From positions 1 to 9,424 of the forward strand of contig JAUWGA010000065.1 in NCBI GenBank assembly GCA_030606635.1: 9,424 nt of DNA, read 5' to 3'. Origin of the DNA: Methanosarcinales archaeon (GTDB taxonomy: Archaea; Halobacteriota; Methanosarcinia; Methanosarcinales; Methanogasteraceae). The position numbers were made by a program, and so were the translations under genes. Under the pieces are notes generated by a model. That model was not told the origin of the DNA. It was given only the letters and a program-made list of their open reading frames with translations, and ran no database searches. The first letter of the stretch is position 1, and each line of letters opens with the position of its first letter. This document shows, piece after piece, positions 6,004-9,424 of the stretch.

Positions 6004-7077
6004 ATGAGAACTCTTGTATTATGCCTGGATCGGGATGATGATATTGGACGGAAAGCCGGCATCGCAAGCCCGGTTATCGGCAAAAGCGCAAACATAGAGG
6101 CAGCAACTAAACTTGCGGTGGCGGATCCTGAGGATTCGGATATCAACACGATCTTTGGCGGGATACAGGAGTATGACCGGTTGAGCGCAGCTGGCACGGA
6201 CGTTGAGATCGTCTGCATAGCAGGGGATCGTGATGTCGGAGTAGTATCCGATAACAAGATCGCTTTGCAGATAGACGATCTCCTTGGCAGGGATGAGTTT
6301 GAGAACGTGATCTTCATATCAGACGGAGCCGAGGACGAGTCTGTGCTGCCGATCATAGAGTCGAGGATCAAGATAAATTCGGTCAAGCGGATCCGGGTCA
6401 AGCAGAGCGAGAGCATAGAGAGCACATATTACCTCATTAAAGAGGTTCTCAGTGATCCGAAGATAAGGGGTACGATATTCATTCCGATCGGGCTTGCTTT
6501 CATCGTTTATGCAGCTTCGGTTATATTAAAACAACCGGGACTAGCGGTTGCAGGCATTCTCGGGGTTGTCGGGACTTATCTCCTATATACTGGTCTTGGT
6601 GTCGGATCGTCCATAGACCGGTACCGTGAAACCGCAACCGAGTCCCTGTACCGGGGCAGGATCAGTTTCATCACATATATCGCAGCGATCATAATCGGAA
6701 TCATCGCAACCGTGCAGGGGGCAAATGCCTGCTGGGAAGGTATCGCAGGCGATATTTTTCCGGGATATGTTATATTATCGATGATCTTCGTACAGGCATC
6801 GGTCTGGTGGTATGTGGCTGCCGGATTTTTCTTGGGCTTCGGGAAGATCGTTGATCTGCGCCTCGAAGGGAGAGCCATCGGGAGAGCGTGGGCATTCCCG
6901 TTCTTCGTCATTGCCGCAGGACTCCTCCTATGGTCTGCAAGCGCGTACATCATCACAACCACCGAGTATCAGCAGGGTTACGGCATCCAGCAGCTCATAC
7001 TCTCGATCGTGGGCGCTATTGCGATCGCGCTTTTAGGAATATATGTTGCGGCAAAGAGATACGGAGAACGGAAATGA
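6004..7077 (+). CDS. DUF373 family membrane protein
   Basis: 357-residue protein of the archaeal DUF373/COG2237 family, biochemical function unknown. The N-terminal half (1-150) looks like a soluble alpha/beta domain with acidic clusters after predicted strands: LVLCLDRDDDIG (4-15), VCIAGDRDVGVVSD (70-83) and VIFISDGAEDES (102-113). The family motif DPEDSDINTIFGGIQEYDRL is at 41-60. These acidic tips could bind metal or phosphate, but this is inference. The C-terminal half carries about six membrane segments (roughly 157-175, 179-199, 221-240, 252-279, 297-317, 329-350), with a basic tail KRYGERK. Three bases separate it from the coiled-coil gene, and one base separates its stop from the ATG of the phosphoglycerate mutase gene. 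No strong Shine-Dalgarno precedes the ATG at 6004, so translation probably depends on coupling to the upstream gene. Confidence 0.9.
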   Translation: MRTLVLCLDRDDDIGRKAGIASPVIGKSANIEAATKLAVADPEDSDINTIFGGIQEYDRLSAAGTDVEIVCIAGDRDVGVVSDNKIALQIDDLLGRDEFENVIFISDGAEDESVLPIIESRIKINSVKRIRVKQSESIESTYYLIKEVLSDPKIRGTIFIPIGLAFIVYAASVILKQPGLAVAGILGVVGTYLLYTGLGVGSSIDRYRETATESLYRGRISFITYIAAIIIGIIATVQGANACWEGIAGDIFPGYVILSMIFVQASVWWYVAAGFFLGFGKIVDLRLEGRAIGRAWAFPFFVIAAGLLLWSASAYIITTTEYQQGYGIQQLILSIVGAIAIALLGIYVAAKRYGERK

Positions 7078-7078
7078 A

Positions 7079-8560
7079 ATGCTGATCCTGATGATTCTCG
7101 ACGGGTTCGGGCTTGGCGAGCCATCGGAGGGTAATGCGATCGCTCATGCAGACACGCCCAATCTCGACGCCCTGCGCAAAGAATACCCGACATGCATCCT
7201 GCAGGCATCAGGCGAGGTGGTCGGGCTTCCGGATGGACAGATGGGAAACTCTGAGGTCGGACACCTGAACATCGGTTCCGGAAGGATCGTGTATCAGGAT
7301 TTGACCCGCATAAATAAGGCGATATCTGATGAAACGTTCTTTAAAAATCCGGTTCTACGAAATGCGATCGAACACGCAAAGACGCACGGTTCCTGCCTGC
7401 ACCTGATCGGGCTTCTCTCGGACGGCGGCGTGCATAGCCACATCACACATCTCCTAGCTCTTCTGGGGATGGCGGCGGCAGAGGGCGTGCGCACACAGGT
7501 ACATGCGTTTCTCGATGGCAGGGATGTGCCGCCCAAAAGCGCTCTTAAATATATCAGCGCGATTGATGGCACGGTCGATGGATTCCGCGTGGGCACAGTG
7601 ATGGGCAGATACTATGCGATGGACCGGGATAACCGCTGGGATCGGATAGAGAAAGCATATCGTGCCCTTATTTCAAGCGAGGGCATGACCGCAAAGAGCG
7701 CATCCGATGCCGTGCAGAATGCGTACGCACGGGGCGAGACCGATGAGTTCGTGCTGCCAACGGTCGTGAATGACCACATCCCGATCGCTGATGATGATTC
7801 GGTCATCTTCTTCAACTTCAGACCGGATCGCGCCCGCCAGATCACCCGTGCGTTCGTGGACGATGATTTCAACCATTTCAAGCGCCGGAAGTTAGGTAAC
7901 CTCTGCTTCGTATGCATGACCGAGTATGACGCAACCATCGATGCCCCGGTTGCGTTTGCGCCGGAAGAGATCAAGAACACGCTTGGCGAGGTCTTATCAA
8001 AACATGGGCTTACGCAACTGCGGATCGCGGAGACTGAGAAGTATGCGCACGTCACGTTCTTCTTTAACGGCGGCGTCGAGACTCCGAATCCGGGCGAGGA
8101 TCGCTGCCTGATACCGTCTCCGAAGGTGGCAACGTACGACTTAAAGCCGGAGATGAGTGCGCACGAGGTCACCGATGCCGTGATCGAGCGAGTCGGATCG
8201 TACGATGTGATCATTCTTAACTCTGCAAACTGTGACATGGTCGGGCACACCGGCATCTTCGATGCTGCCGTGCAAGCGGTGGAAACGGTCGATACCTGCG
8301 TTGGCAGGGTCATCGATGCAGTTCTGAAGGTTGGCGGGTCTGCGATCATCACGGCAGATCACGGCAATGCCGAGAAGATGATTGCTGCGGATGGCACGCC
8401 GTACACCGCACATACCACGAATCCTGTGCCGCTGATACTGGTTACGGATAAGGTGGTCGGTGTCAGGGACGGGAAACTTGCAGATATCGCGCCTACGATG
8501 CTTGAGATACTTGGCGTTCCGAAACCAGCAGGGATGACCGGGGAGTCGATTATATTGTAG
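7079..8560 (+). CDS. gpmI: 2,3-bisphosphoglycerate-independent phosphoglycerate mutase
   Basis: Interconverts 3-phosphoglycerate and 2-phosphoglycerate in glycolysis and gluconeogenesis, using two metal ions (usually Mn) and a phosphoserine intermediate. The 493 residues fit the large bacterial-type GpmI, not the shorter archaeal ApgM family. Metal ligands and active-site residues are in place: D8 in LDGFG, nucleophile S58 in MGNSEVGH, H119 in GGVHSH, DGRD (146-149), R177 and R183 in GRYYAMDRDNRW, FNFRPDRARQ (245-254), K321, D386/H390 in NCDMVGHTG, DH (427-428) in TADHGNAEKM and H445. The phosphatase domain is split around the transferase domain (about 75-300), as usual. The ATG at 7079 is preferred because similarity begins there; an in-frame ATG at 7043 lies inside the DUF373 gene. 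GGAG at 7063-7066 is a weak ribosome binding site. It closes the four-gene run. Confidence 0.95.
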   Translation: MLILMILDGFGLGEPSEGNAIAHADTPNLDALRKEYPTCILQASGEVVGLPDGQMGNSEVGHLNIGSGRIVYQDLTRINKAISDETFFKNPVLRNAIEHAKTHGSCLHLIGLLSDGGVHSHITHLLALLGMAAAEGVRTQVHAFLDGRDVPPKSALKYISAIDGTVDGFRVGTVMGRYYAMDRDNRWDRIEKAYRALISSEGMTAKSASDAVQNAYARGETDEFVLPTVVNDHIPIADDDSVIFFNFRPDRARQITRAFVDDDFNHFKRRKLGNLCFVCMTEYDATIDAPVAFAPEEIKNTLGEVLSKHGLTQLRIAETEKYAHVTFFFNGGVETPNPGEDRCLIPSPKVATYDLKPEMSAHEVTDAVIERVGSYDVIILNSANCDMVGHTGIFDAAVQAVETVDTCVGRVIDAVLKVGGSAIITADHGNAEKMIAADGTPYTAHTTNPVPLILVTDKVVGVRDGKLADIAPTMLEILGVPKPAGMTGESIIL

Positions 8561-8611
8561 AAGATGTGTTCGATTGGGTACACGAAAAGGAAAGAATGCG
8601 CATGCCTCCGC

Positions 8612-8636
8612 TGCTGACGACTCTTTTTGAGTAGCA
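8612..8636 (+). terminator. Weak hairpin downstream of gpmI
   Basis: ACTC-TTTTT-GAGT (8620-8632), extended by TGCT/AGCA outside a four-base bulge, can form a small hairpin 52 bases after the gpmI stop. The T run lies in the loop, not after the stem, so it is not a classical terminator. It is the only obvious candidate end for this transcript. Confidence 0.2.
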
Positions 8637-8658
8637 TCCGCACCAAGATTCTCCGCAC

Positions 8659-8714
8659 TAGTTTCTATTCAAATCCTCATAGATATGAGTTAGTTTCCAC
8701 TCAATGCCTCATGG
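8659..8714. repeat. Pair of degenerate CRISPR-repeat-like units
   Basis: Two 24-base units beginning TAGTTTC (8659-8682 and 8691-8714) agree at 19 of 24 positions and are 32 bases apart. On the minus strand they end in ATAGAAACTA and GTGGAAACTA, resembling the GAAAC end of many CRISPR repeats. CTCATA-ga-TATGAG (8676-8689) is a perfect dyad overlapping the first unit. Only two units and an 8-base gap exist, so this is not an array. It may be a relic of one, or unrelated tandem duplication. Confidence 0.4.
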
Positions 8715-8756
8715 CGGGAAAAATCGTCTTACAAACGCACAACAAGTACCTTTGAA

Positions 8757-9008
8757 CTATCCTTTGTAAACCCCTTTCCTGTGTTCAAACGCATATATCT
8801 TTACCACATCCCCTTCTATCACATAGATCAACCTGTACTTTCCGATTCTTACCGATCTGAACCCTTTCAACGAGTATCTGAGTGGCTTTCCAAGAGTTGG
8901 ATATTTCAGCAGTGCTTTAAACTCATTTTTAACCCGGTCTATTACCGTTTCATCTTTTATTTTCTTAATCTGGTTCTTAAACTTCTCAGATAACTCTATC
9001 CGAGTCAT
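8757..9008 (-). CDS. RelE/ParE-family toxin
   Basis: 83-residue toxin of the RelE/ParE superfamily. Family members either cleave mRNA in the ribosome (RelE) or poison gyrase (ParE). The pattern is complete: two N-terminal helices (KFKNQIKKIKDETVIDRVKN, 9-28), LGKPLRYSLKGFRSVRIGKY (39-58), then RLIYVIEGDVVKIYAFEHRK (59-78) ending in YKG. R51, R54, R59, H76 and R77 are candidate catalytic or RNA-binding residues as in archaeal RelE proteins, so the RelE type is more likely than ParE. Its ATG overlaps the stop of the antitoxin gene by four bases, so the toxin is the second gene of a coupled pair. The right-hand neighbours are a tRNA and repeats, a common setting for mobile modules. Confidence 0.92.
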   Translation of the reverse strand: MTRIELSEKFKNQIKKIKDETVIDRVKNEFKALLKYPTLGKPLRYSLKGFRSVRIGKYRLIYVIEGDVVKIYAFEHRKGVYKG

Positions 9009-9226
9009 TCTTTCTCCAAATCTCTGAAGAACTCATCTACATCTTCATCTGTTTTGAGGGTGTAATATCTGCCCTTATCAAAGTCTTTCTCACTCTCTTC
9101 AATAGCTCTCATCAGATCCTCATCGCTTAGGATCTCAACGTCCTCAACCAGATCCCCAATCTCTTTCTGGATGTGTGTGAGCCGTGTTATCATATCTCCT
9201 GCCACCGAAGATTTGACCATCTGCAT
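9005..9226 (-). CDS. Antitoxin partner of the RelE/ParE toxin
   Basis: 73-residue acidic protein directly upstream of, and overlapping, the toxin gene; this order and its size identify it as the antitoxin. No classical DNA-binding domain (ribbon-helix-helix or HTH) was recognised. The N-terminal part (about 8-30) is a predicted helix. The C-terminal part, with DEDLMRAIEESEKDFDKGRY (about 35-54) and DVDEFFRDLEKE, resembles the flexible toxin-wrapping tails of archaeal RelB-like antitoxins. AGGAGGT (9234-9240), 7 bases before the ATG, is one of the strongest ribosome binding sites in the window, while the toxin relies on coupling. This fits the need for antitoxin excess. The exact family is not certain. 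Confidence 0.82.
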   Translation of the reverse strand: MQMVKSSVAGDMITRLTHIQKEIGDLVEDVEILSDEDLMRAIEESEKDFDKGRYYTLKTDEDVDEFFRDLEKE

Positions 9227-9233
9227 CTTTTAG

Positions 9234-9271
9234 ACCTCCTTTATTTAAGTATTCAGGATCTCCTTATAAAA
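9234..9271 (-). promoter_or_regulatory. Promoter and Shine-Dalgarno of the toxin-antitoxin pair
   Basis: On the minus strand TTTTATAAG (9263-9271) is a good archaeal TATA box, predicting transcription from about 9241. AGGAGGT (9234-9240) follows. A second AT-rich site, CTTAAATAAAG near 9239-9249, is too close to the start codon to serve as the TATA box for this site. Confidence 0.5.
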
Positions 9272-9282
9272 CTTCTCAGTCT

Positions 9283-9393
9283 TTAACGTAAGCTGTGACG
9301 CCTGATGTAAACGGGCAGGCGGTAAGCGGGATCGAGAGTCTTAGGTGGCGCGTATCCACTGCTAAATCGAGAACTCGCATTGCACGAACCCAT
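9283..9393 (-). other. Possible 36-residue open frame between tRNA and antitoxin
   Basis: An ATG at 9393 opens a 36-codon frame (begins MGSCNASSRFSSGYAPPKTL, ends RRHSLR) running through the spacer to a stop at 9283-9285. It has no ribosome binding site and starts within the near-copy of tRNA sequence, so it may be chance. I recognise no family. Confidence 0.12.
9331..9372. repeat. Imperfect hairpin flanked by 7-base direct repeats
   Basis: ATCGAGA occurs at 9331-9337 and 9366-9372. Between them TTAGGTGG-cgcgtat-CCACTGCTAA (9341-9365) folds into a stem of TTAG/CTAA and TGG/CCA with small bulges. It lies downstream of the tRNA in the tRNA's transcription direction, so it could act in tRNA termination or processing, or be part of an insertion scar. 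Confidence 0.4.
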
Positions 9394-9424
9394 GAATGCG
9401 GGGGAAGGGATTCGAACCCGTGAA
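9385..9424. repeat. Near-duplicate of tRNA T-arm sequence beside the tRNA 3' end
   Basis: The 12-mer cgaacccAtgaa (9385-9396) repeats the tRNA-internal cgaacccGtgaa (9413-9424) with one mismatch, at a distance of 28 bases, immediately outside the tRNA 3' end. Confidence 0.55.
9397..9424 (-). tRNA. 3' part of a tRNA, probably tRNA-Leu, truncated by the window edge
   Basis: On the minus strand the end of a tRNA is clear: T-stem and loop ACGGG-TTCGAAT-CCCTT (9421 to 9405), acceptor 3' strand CCCCCGC (9404 to 9398) and discriminator A at 9397. CCA is not encoded. One T-stem pair (C50-U64) is mismatched. The implied 5' end GCGGGGG together with discriminator A fits archaeal tRNA-Leu; the anticodon and any long variable arm lie beyond the window, so the identity is inferred. 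Confidence 0.85.

Noticed and set aside
7612..8352. Minus-strand open frame opposite gpmI
   Set aside because: Entirely inside a gene with a full set of catalytic motifs; no ribosome binding site or family resemblance.
8596..8603. ATGCGCAT palindrome between gpmI and the toxin gene
   Set aside because: An isolated 8-base palindrome without repetition or promoter context is expected by chance.
8659..8714. A true CRISPR array
   Set aside because: Only two imperfect units with an 8-base gap and no third unit at the same period on either side; no cas gene is visible.
9300..9396. A second, degenerate tRNA in the spacer
   Set aside because: Apart from the 12-base T-arm-like piece, no cloverleaf arms could be paired in the expected order.

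Overview
The window looks like part of an archaeal chromosome, most likely a methane-metabolising Methanosarcinia/ANME-type lineage. The case rests on a beta-RFAP synthase gene (methanopterin biosynthesis), an S-layer protein of the type built from the Methanosarcina-style S-layer domain, the archaea-specific families COG1340 and DUF373, TATA-like promoters with Shine-Dalgarno sites or apparently leaderless starts, U-rich terminators, and a partial tRNA without encoded CCA. The placement is inferred from families recognised by eye; no search was run.

Layout from the left. On the minus strand lies a broken MNT-type nucleotidyltransferase gene (41-356), downstream of a small heat-shock protein of the Hsp20 family (426-884). 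Divergent from it on the plus strand is the beta-RFAP synthase gene (1027-2031). Next is a visibly AT-rich plus-strand pair, an HI0074-type HEPN-like protein overlapping an MNT nucleotidyltransferase (2143-2888), which resembles a toxin-antitoxin module acquired from elsewhere. A 288-base spacer follows, then a minus-strand secreted S-layer-domain protein with a C-terminal half-dockerin (3177-4316).

From 4443 to 8560 four plus-strand genes lie head to tail: phosphoserine phosphatase (SerB type), a COG1340 coiled-coil protein, a DUF373 protein with a soluble head and about six membrane segments, and cofactor-independent phosphoglycerate mutase. The gaps are 64, 3 and 1 bases, so they are probably one operon. 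The two enzymes act on neighbouring metabolites (2-/3-phosphoglycerate and phosphoserine); the two proteins between them have no known role and are the best candidate here for an undescribed functional link.

The right end is accessory in character. A gene-free spacer carries a pair of degenerate CRISPR-repeat-like units (8659-8714). It is followed on the minus strand by a RelE/ParE-type toxin and its antitoxin (8757-9226), a structured spacer with repeats, and the 3' part of a tRNA (probably Leu) cut by the window edge. A 12-base near-copy of tRNA sequence lies just beyond the tRNA 3' end, as often seen where integrative elements use tRNA genes, but no integrase is visible.
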